63,596 nt of DNA from Lacticaseibacillus nasuensis JCM 17158 (GTDB lineage: Bacteria > Bacillota > Bacilli > Lactobacillales > Lactobacillaceae), in contig NZ_AZDJ01000030.1 of assembly GCF_001434705.1 (NCBI RefSeq), positions 332,617 through 396,212 of the forward strand. Reading direction: 5' to 3'. Shown here piece by piece: positions 25,345-34,433 of the stretch (position 1 is the stretch's first letter; every line of letters starts with the position of its first letter). A program made the position numbers and the translations under genes. The notes beneath the pieces are model-generated. The model was not told the DNA's origin. It ran no database searches and was given only the letters and a program-made list of their open reading frames with translations.

Positions 25345-26232
25345 TTAACTGTTGGTTGCCGGCAGCAACCACGCCGTCAGCGCTGCGCTGGTCGCCTCGG
25401 CGGGGGCACTTAGCGCCGGCTCCCCCAGCGCCGCCACCGCCTGCATCATGGTCGGCAACGCCGCGACGGTTTGGCGGTCGCCGGCGGCCGCTTGCGCAAA
25501 GGCGTTATAGATGTGGCGCATCACCCGCGGCAGCATCACCCATTCATTGAAATCCTGCTGGTTAAACGCCGCCAGCAACGCCTGGTACACCGGCCAGTCG
25601 CGCTCGGCAATCGCCCGGTCAAACCAGCTCACGAATAAGTCACCGGTGGGGATGGCCCCGATATTACTCAACGCCGCCACCGAATTGTCCGAGCGCGCGG
25701 CCAGGTCGCGTAGGGCTAGCCGCCAAGTCGTCGGCGCATCCAGCAGCGGAAACAAGGCGTCTGCCAGCTGAAAATCGGCCTCAAACCAGCGCGACTGCTG
25801 GAACAAATCGGTCAATAACCGCTGCCGCCACGGGTTGGCCGCCGTCGGCTCGTTCAGCCGCTGCGCCCAGGCCAGCGCCAGCCACTGCTCGCGCTGCCGA
25901 GCCGGGTCGCGGGTGTGGCGATAGTCGGCGGCCAGCACGGCGGCTAAGGCCTGGTACTGACTGCCGCCGGCCTGCTGGCGGCGCAGGCGGGCCACGCCTG
26001 CCCCTGGCGCCTCAGTGCCCGCCGGCAACATGGCGGCGTCCAGTTGCCGCCAGTTGCGCAGCGTCGGCGCCAGCCGGCGCAAGAACACAATCAGGTGACT
26101 GCTGGAGGTATCGATGATGCCGCGTTCAAACCGCGCGTAGTTCGTGCGCGACATCACCCCGTCATACAATTGCTTAGGCGCATAGCCGCGCCACTCGCGC
26201 AGGCGTTTGATGGCCGGGCCTAACTCGTTCAT
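25345..26232 (-). CDS. Rgg/GadR/MutR-like regulator, downstream member of a pair
   Basis: 295 residues. Start at 26232 overlaps the stop of the preceding gene as ATGA, with GGGAGGGGC in front. Residues 5-60 form an XRE-type helix-turn-helix (AIKRLREWRGYAPKQLYDGVM, then SRTNYARFERG), and the remainder is an all-helical, tryptophan- and alanine-rich domain resembling the TPR-like peptide-binding domain of Rgg proteins. It is about 40 percent similar by eye to the neighbour at 26229-27137, with an almost identical HTH. Rgg proteins respond to short exported peptides. No peptide gene is visible nearby. It lies 100 bp upstream of the giant adhesin, a possible target. Confidence 0.75.
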   Translation of the reverse strand: MNELGPAIKRLREWRGYAPKQLYDGVMSRTNYARFERGIIDTSSSHLIVFLRRLAPTLRNWRQLDAAMLPAGTEAPGAGVARLRRQQAGGSQYQALAAVLAADYRHTRDPARQREQWLALAWAQRLNEPTAANPWRQRLLTDLFQQSRWFEADFQLADALFPLLDAPTTWRLALRDLAARSDNSVAALSNIGAIPTGDLFVSWFDRAIAERDWPVYQALLAAFNQQDFNEWVMLPRVMRHIYNAFAQAAAGDRQTVAALPTMMQAVAALGEPALSAPAEATSAALTAWLLPATNS

Positions 26233-27137
26233 GATGCCCCTCCCAACCTGACGCCTGGGGTTAACCACGCGCGCAACGCCTCAATTTGCTCGGTCAACGC
26301 GTCACGCAGCCGCGGCAAATCTAGCGTGGTCAATAACGTCAGCACCGCCGGCAGTTGCGCCAAGGCCGCCTCATCGCCGGTGTGCGCAGCCGCAAACAAG
26401 TTGCACACGCGCCGAAACACCAACGGCGCCGGGTGACATTCCGTCATTTGCAGGCGGTTAAACTCGTCAAGCAAGGCCTGGAAAATGGCCCAATCGCGTT
26501 GGCGCACGGCAGCCACCATGCCTTCGTTGAGCACGTCGCCTGGCGCGATGAACCCGTAGCGCAACAGCTCCGGCGACTGTTGGATCAGCGCCAAGTACCG
26601 GCGAATGAGCTGCAACGCCGTGGCCGGCGGCGCGATTTCCAACAAATTGTACAGCATCTCGATATCACCGGTGGACCAGCTTTCCGCTTCGGTGAGCAGA
26701 GTCACCAGCTTGGCTAACCACGCGTTGGGCTGGTTCACGTCTTGCTGCTGAGCGTAAAACGCGGCATACGCCAAATACAACCAACGCCGATGCTGCATCC
26801 CCGGCAAATGCCAGCGCGCATTGGCGTCGCTGGTTAACTTGGCCGCCTGGCGAAACGGTTCGGGCGCCTCTTCTTGCGTACCTTGTGCCACCAAGACATC
26901 CAGTTGCCGCAGCAGCGCCGCCTGCGCTTCATCCGCCTGCTGCAAGGTGTAGTACCATTCGCGCAGGCTGACGTTGAGCCGTCGCAACATCAAGTAGAGA
27001 TTCTCGGTGCCCGTGTCGATGGTGCCGCGCTCAAACCGCGCATAGTTGGTGCGCGACATGATGCCATCGTACACCTGCTTCGGCGTCGCCCCGCGCAGCT
27101 GGCGAAACGTTTTGATCACCTGACCTGACGCAATCAT
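26229..27137 (-). CDS. Rgg/GadR/MutR-like regulator, upstream member of a pair
   Basis: 302 residues from the ATG at 27137, behind AGGAGGTGAGTGG. N-terminal helix-turn-helix (VIKTFRQLRGATPKQVYDGIM, SRTNYARFERGTIDT), followed by a helical domain to the end. Companion of the gene at 25345-26232, joined by an ATGA overlap, so both are made together and could form a heterodimer or act as a tandem switch. The extended -10 TGGTATGAT lies about 20 bases upstream of the RBS. Effector peptide and targets unknown. Confidence 0.75.
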   Translation of the reverse strand: MIASGQVIKTFRQLRGATPKQVYDGIMSRTNYARFERGTIDTGTENLYLMLRRLNVSLREWYYTLQQADEAQAALLRQLDVLVAQGTQEEAPEPFRQAAKLTSDANARWHLPGMQHRRWLYLAYAAFYAQQQDVNQPNAWLAKLVTLLTEAESWSTGDIEMLYNLLEIAPPATALQLIRRYLALIQQSPELLRYGFIAPGDVLNEGMVAAVRQRDWAIFQALLDEFNRLQMTECHPAPLVFRRVCNLFAAAHTGDEAALAQLPAVLTLLTTLDLPRLRDALTEQIEALRAWLTPGVRLGGAS

Positions 27138-27205
27138 CCACTCACCTCCTATTACCGGTATCATACCAGCCTAATGCCACCTCGACCACCAATATTCGCC
27201 GACAA

Positions 27206-27237
27206 CAAAAAAGCGGCCAGGCACCGCCCGACCGCTT
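27206..27237 (-). terminator. Multicopper oxidase terminator
   Basis: Stem AAGCGGtC-GGC / GCC-GgCCGCTT followed by TTTTTTG on the minus strand, 12 bases past the stop. Confidence 0.8.
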
Positions 27238-27248
27238 CGACACGAAGG

Positions 27249-28787
27249 CTACATCTTCATACCCATTTTCTCGTAAGATTCCATGCCCGCCATCCACAAC
27301 TCGCTTGGCTTGATGCCGCGCTCCTTGGCAAAGGCGTTCATCAACGTGTCCATGTCCATCAGCTTGTACTTGGGTAACGGCTTGCCCGGCTCATAGGTTT
27401 GAATCTGCGCCATCATCCCACCGTCTTCGTGCTCGATGATGTGGCAATGGTACATGTAGACGCCTGGCAAATCAAACTTGACCAACAGCCGCACGGTTTC
27501 GCCCGGGTTGACCCCGACCGTGTCCTTGAACCCAGTTTCATTCGGGTACGGCGCGTGGCCGTTGCGGCTGATCACCAGAAACGAGGTGCCGTGCATGTGG
27601 AAGGGATGCACCATGCCGCCGTGCATCTCGTTGGTGTTGGTGATGTCCCAGTACTCGGCTTGCCCTACCGGCTGCTTGGCGTCGATGCGCTGCATGTTAA
27701 ACTTCTTGCCGTCGAGCATCACCTGCTCGTCCATGCCGCTCATCACGACCTTGCGCACCGGCAACGCCGGATCGACCGTCGGGGCCGACACCGTGAAGAG
27801 GTGCTCCGGCAATGCGGTATTGTCTGGTTGAAACGCGTGAATGCGGAACTCAACGATTGGCACGTCATCGGCAAACAAGGTGACCTTGTCGCCGGGCTGG
27901 CGGCCCTTAAAGTCGACGACGATTTCCGCCCGCTCCGCACAAGTCAGCATCAGCTTGGTCATGGTGACCGGCGTCGGCAATAGGCTGGTGTCGCCAGCAA
28001 TCTGGGTGAACGGCAAATCATCGCTGAAGTGCAACCGCCACTCGCGGCGGTTGGCGCCGTCCAGCAGCCGCAGCCGCAGTTTTTGCGTGGTGACGTCAAA
28101 ATACGGGTTCACCGTGCCGTTGATCACCGCCGTTGGGCCTTGCACGCCATCGGGATCGTAATCGGCGTGATAGTCCAGCTGGTTATCCTCGTGGAAGCGG
28201 CGATCCTGCAAGACTAACGGGATATCGTCGACGCCATATTCATGGGGTAGCGGCAGGCTGGCGCTGTGCGCATCGGTGACCAGCACCATCGTCGCCAGGC
28301 CGTGCCACACCTGCTCGGCCGTCGACGGGCACGGATGCGCGTGTAGCCAAGTCGTCGCGGCGGGTTGGTCAAGCGTGAAGTCGATATGCTTCTCTTCGCC
28401 GGGGTACACCGGCGCGTGACAGCCACCGTCCACATACGGGCCGCTGACAATCAAGCCGTGCCAGTGGAACGTGGTCAACTCGGGCAGGTGGTTTTGCAAG
28501 GTGACGTGGATGTGCTTACCCACCGGAAAGACGATGGTTTGCCCCAGCACGCTGGCGTTATAGCCCCAGGTCTTGGTCTTGGCGCCGGGCAAGATCTGCG
28601 TCTCCCCGGCCTGCGCCGTTACGGTGTAGTAAACATCGGTGGCCGTTTCGCGGTCGGGCTTGAGCAACGCTGGAATCGCCAGCGGCTTGGCGGGCACCGC
28701 CGGCCGTTCCAGCGGCACGTAGCCGCCATCGTGGGTGTTATAGGCAGGTTCATCGAAGAAGTAATCGGTATAAATAGGTTTCGTCAT
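27249..28787 (-). CDS. Multicopper oxidase (CotA/CueO-like)
   Basis: 512 residues from the ATG at 28787 after GGAGGTTACTC. All four copper-binding motifs are intact: FHWHGL (about residue 112), WLHAHP (about 150), HPFHMHG (about 420) and the type 1/3 motif YHCHIIEHEDGGMM (about 472). Three cupredoxin domains. There is no signal peptide, which is usual in lactobacillal members. Such enzymes couple one-electron oxidation (phenols, Cu(I), Mn(II), bilirubin, biogenic amines) to reduction of oxygen to water. Divergent from an MFS exporter gene, with a 26-bp inverted repeat between them. Physiological substrate cannot be read from sequence. Confidence 0.93.
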   Translation of the reverse strand: MTKPIYTDYFFDEPAYNTHDGGYVPLERPAVPAKPLAIPALLKPDRETATDVYYTVTAQAGETQILPGAKTKTWGYNASVLGQTIVFPVGKHIHVTLQNHLPELTTFHWHGLIVSGPYVDGGCHAPVYPGEEKHIDFTLDQPAATTWLHAHPCPSTAEQVWHGLATMVLVTDAHSASLPLPHEYGVDDIPLVLQDRRFHEDNQLDYHADYDPDGVQGPTAVINGTVNPYFDVTTQKLRLRLLDGANRREWRLHFSDDLPFTQIAGDTSLLPTPVTMTKLMLTCAERAEIVVDFKGRQPGDKVTLFADDVPIVEFRIHAFQPDNTALPEHLFTVSAPTVDPALPVRKVVMSGMDEQVMLDGKKFNMQRIDAKQPVGQAEYWDITNTNEMHGGMVHPFHMHGTSFLVISRNGHAPYPNETGFKDTVGVNPGETVRLLVKFDLPGVYMYHCHIIEHEDGGMMAQIQTYEPGKPLPKYKLMDMDTLMNAFAKERGIKPSELWMAGMESYEKMGMKM

Positions 28788-28807
28788 GAGTAACCTCCAT
28801 GTCACGC

Positions 28808-28853
28808 TATTTTATAACAGTTCTAGTTTAACACTGGTTCTTGTTTGTGTTAA
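28808..28853. promoter_or_regulatory. Divergent promoter region with inverted repeat
   Basis: TTAACAC (28828-28834) and GTGTTAA (28847-28853) form a perfect seven-base inverted repeat with a 12-base gap. A TATAAA -10 for the oxidase gene (minus strand) lies beside it near 28811-28816. The repeat is a candidate operator controlling both directions; no regulator gene is adjacent. Confidence 0.55.
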
Positions 28854-28911
28854 GGTTAGGGCGCACTAAACCAAGGAAATATTTCATTTTCCGAATAAGG
28901 AGTGGAGTCAA

Positions 28912-29088
28912 ATGAACACAATGTCCAAAACTGTCGCGTGGGTCATGGTGGCCCTGAATCTGGTGTTGATCGGGCTGGTTGCGACCATGCACAACATGGC
29001 GGCCATGTACCTGATGGCCTTCATCATGCTGGGGGACTCGCTGTGGAGTCTGCACGGCTGCTACGCGCATGGTGAGGCGCGCAAATGA
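28912..29088 (+). CDS. Small two-helix membrane protein, coupled to the MFS gene
   Basis: 58 residues, preceded by AATAAGGAGTGGAGTCAA. Helix 1 spans about residues 8-26 (VAWVMVALNLVLIGLVATM), helix 2 about 30-50; the short tail CYAHGEARK is polar. Methionine-rich between the helices (MHNMAAMYLMAF). Its stop overlaps the MFS start as ATGA, so translation of the exporter depends on it. It may be an accessory subunit of the exporter. No family recognised. Confidence 0.7.
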   Translation: MNTMSKTVAWVMVALNLVLIGLVATMHNMAAMYLMAFIMLGDSLWSLHGCYAHGEARK

Positions 29089-30464
29089 GCGCCGCGGTCA
29101 CAATCAACCGGCGCGCCTTTACCGCGACGTTACTCACCGGGACGTTTTCAATGTCGATTTCGCAGTCTGCGTTGAGCACCGCCTACCCGGCGTTCATGCG
29201 CGACTTCAACCTGCCGGCCAGCACGGTGGCCTGGCTAACCACCGGGTTCATGCTGGTGATGAGCCTGATGATTCCCGTGTCGCCGTGGTTGCTGGCCAAC
29301 GTCGGCTTTAAACGCCTGTTTCAAGGCGTCGTCGCCACCTTCGCCGTGGGCACCGCCTTATGCATCTGGGCGCCAAGCTTCACGTTGTTGATGATTGGCC
29401 GGCTGCTCGAAGCCGTGGCGGTCGGTGTCATTTTTCCTAGCTACCAGACGGTGCTGCTCACCATCACCGACGCCGCTCACCGCGGCGCCACCATGGGCAT
29501 CGCCGGGTTGGTCATGGGCTCGGCGTTAGCCGTGGGCCCAATCATCTCCGGCGTGTTGTTGACCTGGTTCTCCTGGCGCGCGCTATTCACCTTGTTCATT
29601 CTGGTGGCGCTCGGCGTATTGATCGCGTCTGGGCGCACCATTACCGACGTGATGACGCTGGCCCCCAGTCGCTTCGACTGGCCGTCCGCCGTACTGGTGG
29701 CGAGTTTTCCGGCGCTGCTGTACGTGTTGTCTGCAGCCACGAACGGCGGGCTCACGCCGCCGCTAATTGGCCTGCTGGTGGTCGCCGTGCTCGCCGGCGG
29801 GTGGTTTGTCTGGCGGCAGCTGCACGCTACCAAGCCGCTGCTGCAACTGCGCGTCTTTGCCACCGGCGTCTTCACCCAGTCGGTGCTCCTCACCGGGATT
29901 TCCTACATCGGCCTGATCGTCACCACCATCGTCATGCCCTTATATTTTCAAACGGTGCTACACGTGTCGCCGCTGGTGTCCGGTCTGTCGCTGGTCCCGG
30001 CTGCGGTGGGGTTGTCCCTGTTGAACCCCCGCGCCGGACGGCTGCTTGATCGCCTCGGCGCCCGGCCCGTGGCCACCATCGGCATGAGCCTCATCGTCAT
30101 CGGCTTCTTGCTACTGGGACTCTTGGTGGGCCACCTACCGCTGTGGCTGGCCATCATTGGGGCCATGATCACCGAAGCCGGCAACGCCTTTGTCATGATG
30201 CCGGCGGTGACCGCTGGCGCCAACGCCTTGCCACACGAGTTGATCCCAGACGGCACCGCGGTGACCACCACGGTGCGCCAGCTCCTGGGATCCACCGGGG
30301 TCGCCGTGGCCACGTTGATTCTGAGTCAGGTGCAAGCCGCCACCGGTAGCGCCTTGGCCGGGTTCCGCGCCACGTTCTTGGCCTTCGCCGCTGTGGGCGT
30401 CGTCGGTTGGCTGCTCGCCATTCGCCTCCCCCAAGCATCAGCGCCAGCGAATGCGCCCAGGTAG
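29085..30464 (+). CDS. DHA2-family MFS exporter
   Basis: 459 residues with about 14 hydrophobic segments. TM1 region SQSALSTAYPAFMRDF, motif A equivalent LLANVGFKRLFQ, and motif C-like GLVMGSALAVGPIISGVL in TM5 identify a drug:H+ antiporter. Start ATG at 29085 overlaps the stop of the small membrane protein. Divergent from the multicopper oxidase gene, which suggests a shared stimulus such as a phenolic or metal. Substrate unknown. Confidence 0.9.
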   Translation: MSAAVTINRRAFTATLLTGTFSMSISQSALSTAYPAFMRDFNLPASTVAWLTTGFMLVMSLMIPVSPWLLANVGFKRLFQGVVATFAVGTALCIWAPSFTLLMIGRLLEAVAVGVIFPSYQTVLLTITDAAHRGATMGIAGLVMGSALAVGPIISGVLLTWFSWRALFTLFILVALGVLIASGRTITDVMTLAPSRFDWPSAVLVASFPALLYVLSAATNGGLTPPLIGLLVVAVLAGGWFVWRQLHATKPLLQLRVFATGVFTQSVLLTGISYIGLIVTTIVMPLYFQTVLHVSPLVSGLSLVPAAVGLSLLNPRAGRLLDRLGARPVATIGMSLIVIGFLLLGLLVGHLPLWLAIIGAMITEAGNAFVMMPAVTAGANALPHELIPDGTAVTTTVRQLLGSTGVAVATLILSQVQAATGSALAGFRATFLAFAAVGVVGWLLAIRLPQASAPANAPR

Positions 30465-30515
30465 GGCGGATTAAAGCCGGCAAAAAATGCGCGATGACAA
30501 CGCTTTGAGAATTCA

Positions 30516-30545
30516 TTCAACTCCGCGTGAAATCCTGCATATTAT
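30516..30545 (+). promoter_or_regulatory. Putative promoter downstream of the MFS gene
   Basis: TTCAAC (30516-30521), 18-bp spacer, TATTAT (30540-30545). It would start a transcript at about 30552 that ends at the terminator 30709-30751. Confidence 0.45.
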
Positions 30546-30551
30546 GGTTTA

Positions 30552-30751
30552 ATGCCCACCCTGTTCTTTTCGCGCGCTAGCCGATGGGGCACATGGTGGG
30601 AGCCGCGCTTTTCTCGCCGGCGACACGCGCTCAAACGTTGCATACACTGTGGAGCTGAACCATTCACCATTGGCGTGCACCACACACGCCAGCCCAAGTG
30701 CAAGCAAAGGCCCACAAACGCCGATATCACAGCGTTTGTGGGCCTATTTTT
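30552..30751 (+). ncRNA. Candidate small RNA or long 3' UTR
   Basis: About 200 bases between a plausible promoter and a very strong terminator, without a convincing reading frame. It can form GGCGTG/CACGCC (about 30671-30689), and CCCACC near its 5' end can pair with either GGTGGG (30595-30600) or the GTGGG arm of the terminator. The 5' part (TTCTTTTCGCGCGCTAGCC) recalls the start of B. subtilis scRNA, but the SRP domain IV motif is missing. It may simply be the 3' end of the MFS transcript. Confidence 0.35.
30709..30751 (+). terminator. Strong intrinsic terminator
   Basis: Perfect 13-bp stem GGCCCACAAACGC / GCGTTTGTGGGCC, ten-base loop, then TATTTTTAG. Confidence 0.9.
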
Positions 30752-30845
30752 AGTTAAAGAACACCCTGGGCATAACCCGGTTTTTGTTCACGGTTCGTGA
30801 CTCGTGTCCACACGTTGTGAACAGGGTCGAAGCCACTTGAAGACA

Positions 30846-30974
30846 CAAAAAAATCATTTGAGATGGAGACACCGGTTACCCGGTGCTCTCAAGCTAGACT
30901 CGGCAGGCTGACGCCTGGGGTTGCCCCCTACCACGAAGGTAGCCAACATCGTAACGCTCCATCGATCAAATGAT
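30846..30974 (-). ncRNA. L17 downstream element (structured 3' element of the S10-spc-alpha operon)
   Basis: It starts about 54 bases past the rplQ stop, on the same strand. A closing helix pairs ATCATTTGA (30974-30966) with TCAAATGAT (30861-30853), extended by GATGGAG/CTCCATC. Inside are four short hairpins: CTACC/GGTAG, GGGG-GCAA-CCCC, AGGC/GCCT and CACCGG-GTAA-CCGGTG. A run of seven T follows. Position and architecture fit the L17DE motif described downstream of rplQ in Lactobacillales. It probably also serves as the operon terminator. Family membership is from memory of that motif, not from a search. Confidence 0.7.
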
Positions 30975-31027
30975 CAAAGTGAATCGACCCGGTGGGCCAA
31001 TTCGGTTTTGTTAAATGGTGCCGTGGA

Positions 31028-31408
31028 TTAAACCAGTTCGATGATCACCATTGGTGCAGCATCGCCGCGCCGAGGTGCCGTCTTCAGGATCCGCGTGTAG
31101 CCACCATTGCGTTCCGCATAACGCGGGGCAATGTCGCTGAACAACTTCTGCAAAGCATTCTGGACTTCGACGCCATCGTCGACTTCCTTGATGCTGGCAA
31201 TCGTGTTGCGCAGGAATGCTGCGGCTTGACGCCGGGCATGCAAGTCGCCGCGCTTACCCAGGCTAATCATCTTATCCGTCGTGGAACGGATTTCCTTGGC
31301 ACGTGCTTCAGTGGTCACGATGCGCTCCTTAACGAGCAGATCGGTGGTCAGATCACGCAGTAATGCCTTACGTTGAGAGCTGGTACGCCCTAATTTCCGG
31401 TAACTCAT
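31028..31408 (-). CDS. rplQ: 50S ribosomal protein L17
   Basis: 126 residues, starting [18 protein letters not shown], the L17 N-terminus. It sits near the exit tunnel of the 50S subunit. Last gene of the alpha operon, 23 bp after rpoA. In most lactobacilli ecfA1 comes next; here the operon ends in a structured 3' element and an unrelated block follows. Confidence 0.98.
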   Translation of the reverse strand: MSYRKLGRTSSQRKALLRDLTTDLLVKERIVTTEARAKEIRSTTDKMISLGKRGDLHARRQAAAFLRNTIASIKEVDDGVEVQNALQKLFSDIAPRYAERNGGYTRILKTAPRRGDAAPMVIIELV

Positions 31409-31431
31409 GGACTGTTGGCCTCCTTTTTAAT

Positions 31432-32370
31432 TTAGTCTTCTTTACGCAAGCTCAAGCCCAAGTCGGATAACTTATTTTTCACTTCTTCAAGTGATTTCCG
31501 GCCGAGGTTGCGGACTTTCATCATATCGGCTTCTGTCTTGTTGGTCAGTTCCTGAACCGTGTTGATGCCAGCACGCTTCAAGCAGTTATAGGACCGCACG
31601 GATAAGTCGAGCTCTTCGATGGTCATCTCGAGCATCTTTTCCTTATGGGTCTCTTCCTTTTCGACCATGATTTCCGCGTTCTTCGCCTCGTCGGTTAAGT
31701 TCACGAAAATATCCAAGTGTTCAGTCAGAATCTTGGCGGCCAAGCTGATCGCCTCACGTGGGGAGATCGAGCCGTTCGTCCAAACATCTAACGTCAGCTT
31801 GTCGAAGTCGTTGCGCCGGCCGACGCGAGTGCTTTCAACTTGATAATTCACCCGACTGATCGGGGTAAAAATCGAGTCGATGGCCAACACGCCAATCGGC
31901 ATATCGTCGCGCTTGTTTTGATCCGCAGCGACATAACCGCGACCCTTGCGCACCGTCATGCGAACGTGGAAGTGGCCGCCTTCTGCAACGGTACAAATGT
32001 ACTGTTCAGGGTTAAGCACCTCAACGTCGCTATCAGTGGTAATGTCAGCAGCGGTGACCGTTGCCGGACCTTCAACGTCGATTTCAATCGCCCGGTCATC
32101 ATCCGAATGGCTCTTCAACGAGAGCTTCTTGATGTTGAGGATGATCTGCGTGACGTCTTCGAGCACGCCGTCGATCGTGGAGAACTCATGGAGTACGCCA
32201 TCGATTTGGATGCTTGAGACCGCGGCACCTGGCAAACTAGACAACAGGATCCGCCGCAACGAGTTACCTAACGTCGTCCCATAGCCACGTTCGAGTGGTT
32301 CCACGACAAACTTACCGTAGTTGGTGCTTTCATCAACTTTGGTGATGTTTGGCTTTTCAAATTCGATCAT
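31432..32370 (-). CDS. rpoA: RNA polymerase alpha subunit
   Basis: 312 residues. N-terminal assembly domain (to about 230) with [14 protein letters not shown], then a flexible linker and the C-terminal domain with [16 protein letters not shown] and [12 protein letters not shown], which binds UP elements and regulators. Full length for Firmicutes. Located between rpsK and rplQ as expected. Confidence 0.99.
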   Translation of the reverse strand: MIEFEKPNITKVDESTNYGKFVVEPLERGYGTTLGNSLRRILLSSLPGAAVSSIQIDGVLHEFSTIDGVLEDVTQIILNIKKLSLKSHSDDDRAIEIDVEGPATVTAADITTDSDVEVLNPEQYICTVAEGGHFHVRMTVRKGRGYVAADQNKRDDMPIGVLAIDSIFTPISRVNYQVESTRVGRRNDFDKLTLDVWTNGSISPREAISLAAKILTEHLDIFVNLTDEAKNAEIMVEKEETHKEKMLEMTIEELDLSVRSYNCLKRAGINTVQELTNKTEADMMKVRNLGRKSLEEVKNKLSDLGLSLRKED

Positions 32371-32435
32371 ACATCTGTACCCCTTTCAAAGCGAGAAGTG
32401 AAGTTTTGTCTAACCGACCTAGTGGGGGTAAACAA

Positions 32436-32825
32436 TTAAACACGACGACGCTTTGGCGGACGGGAACCGTTATGTGGCACAGGGGTCACGTCGCGGATTG
32501 CCGTTACTTCAAGGCCAGTCGCCTGAAGGGAACGGATCGCGGCTTCACGGCCGGAGCCTGGGCCCTTAACGGCCACTTCAACGGACTTCATGCCATGTTC
32601 CATGGATTCCTTCGCAGCGGCTTCAGCAGCCATTTGCGCAGCAAACGGGGTACTCTTACGGCTACCCTTGAACCCAAGTGCACCTGCACTGGACCAGGCA
32701 ATCGCGTTACCACGAGGATCAGTAATCATAACCAGGGTGTTGTTGAACGTGGAGTGGATATGTGCCACACCGGCTTCGACGTTCTTGCGAACACGACGCT
32801 TACGAGTTGTCTTTCTTCCTGCCAT
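32436..32825 (-). CDS. rpsK: 30S ribosomal protein S11
   Basis: 129 residues with the S11 signature [16 protein letters not shown] near residue 20 and the basic tail PPKRRRV. Part of the 30S platform beside the mRNA exit. Spacing of 18 bp from rpsM and 65 bp to rpoA. Confidence 0.98.
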   Translation of the reverse strand: MAGRKTTRKRRVRKNVEAGVAHIHSTFNNTLVMITDPRGNAIAWSSAGALGFKGSRKSTPFAAQMAAEAAAKESMEHGMKSVEVAVKGPGSGREAAIRSLQATGLEVTAIRDVTPVPHNGSRPPKRRRV

Positions 32826-32843
32826 CGATTAAACCTCCTTTAT

Positions 32844-33209
32844 TTATTTCTTCTTGCCGGCAATGGTAATCTTCTTACCCTTGCGCGTCCGAGCGTTGTT
32901 CTTGGTATTTTGACCGCGAACTGGAAGGCCCTTACGATGACGGATGCCTCGATAAGAACCGATTTCTTGAAGCCGCTTGATGTTCAGGCTGACTTCACGG
33001 CGCAGGTCGCCTTCAACTTTATAGTTGTCGACGGCTGCGCGAATCTTGTCTTCCTGATCTGGAGTCAGGTCGTCTTGGCGAACGTTTTCCGGAACACCGG
33101 CTTCAGCCAAGATCTTTTTTGCAGTGGTATTGCCAATCCCGAAAATGTAGGTCAGGGCAATGACGATTTGCTTACCACGTGGCAAGTCCACACCTGCGAT
33201 ACGAACCAT
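32844..33209 (-). CDS. rpsM: 30S ribosomal protein S13
   Basis: 121 residues. Start [13 protein letters not shown] and the [13 protein letters not shown] segment near residue 90 are diagnostic; the lysine-rich tail contacts P-site tRNA. Located between rpmJ and rpsK. Confidence 0.98.
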   Translation of the reverse strand: MVRIAGVDLPRGKQIVIALTYIFGIGNTTAKKILAEAGVPENVRQDDLTPDQEDKIRAAVDNYKVEGDLRREVSLNIKRLQEIGSYRGIRHRKGLPVRGQNTKNNARTRKGKKITIAGKKK

Positions 33210-33237
33210 GTTGACACCTCCTATTGTAGTTTAGTGA

Positions 33238-33354
33238 TTATCCTTGGCGTTGCTTATGCTTTGGGTTGGCAGAGCAAATGATCATCACGCGGCCCTTGCG
33301 GCGGACAACCTTGCAGTGCTCACACATCTTTTTAACAGATGGACGTACTTTCAT
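33238..33354 (-). CDS. rpmJ: 50S ribosomal protein L36
   Basis: 38 residues, too short for routine gene calls but unambiguous: it starts [20 protein letters not shown] and ends [10 protein letters not shown]. The zinc ribbon is complete (Cys11, Cys14, Cys27, His33), so this is the zinc-containing C+ form. Placed between infA and rpsM as in other Firmicutes. Confidence 0.97.
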   Translation of the reverse strand: MKVRPSVKKMCEHCKVVRRKGRVMIICSANPKHKQRQG

Positions 33355-33405
33355 GAGTGATGCCTCCTATATATCCGAACCCAGTGGGTCCGCAGATTCA
33401 ACGCG

Positions 33406-33624
33406 TTACTTGAAGCGGTAGGTGATCCGGCCCTTGGTCAGATCATACGGTGAAAGTTCTACCGTGACCCGATCGCCAGGCAGAATGCGGATGTAGTGCA
33501 TCCGAATCTTGCCAGACACATGAGCCAAAATCGTCGCGCCGTTTTCAAGCTCGACTTTAAACATCGCGTTGGGTAACGTATCCACCACGGTGCCTTGAAT
33601 TTCGATGACGTCGTCTTTTGCCAC
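33406..33624 (-). CDS. infA: Translation initiation factor IF-1
   Basis: 72 residues, single S1/OB fold: [17 protein letters not shown] at the start and GRITYRFK at the end. Binds the A site of the 30S subunit during initiation. It has an internal promoter of its own in the 132-bp gap after adk. Confidence 0.98.
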   Translation of the reverse strand: MAKDDVIEIQGTVVDTLPNAMFKVELENGATILAHVSGKIRMHYIRILPGDRVTVELSPYDLTKGRITYRFK

Positions 33625-33701
33625 GAGTTTCCTCCTAAAATTTATCTGGTGTCACGCGAGAAAAGGGTGAGGCCTAGGGCACTCACCGCACATACCGCGA
33701 T

Positions 33702-33707
33702 ATTGTA
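33702..33707 (-). promoter_or_regulatory. Internal promoter before infA
   Basis: TACAAT on the minus strand preceded by TGG, an extended -10, in the 132-bp adk-infA gap, the longest gap of the operon. No strong -35. It would allow infA-rpmJ-rpsM-rpsK-rpoA-rplQ to be transcribed separately. Confidence 0.5.
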
Positions 33708-33756
33708 CCATAATTGCGTAACTTTGAGAAGTCCCGGCCACGCCGGGCCTCGGGCG

Positions 33757-34416
<660 letters not shown>

Positions 34417-34433
34417 TCACCCTTTCGGTCAGC

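Noticed and set aside
30552-30800. 82-codon frame with a CxxC-like pattern
   Set aside because: It begins at the expected RNA start without an RBS and crosses a perfect terminator; coding is unlikely.
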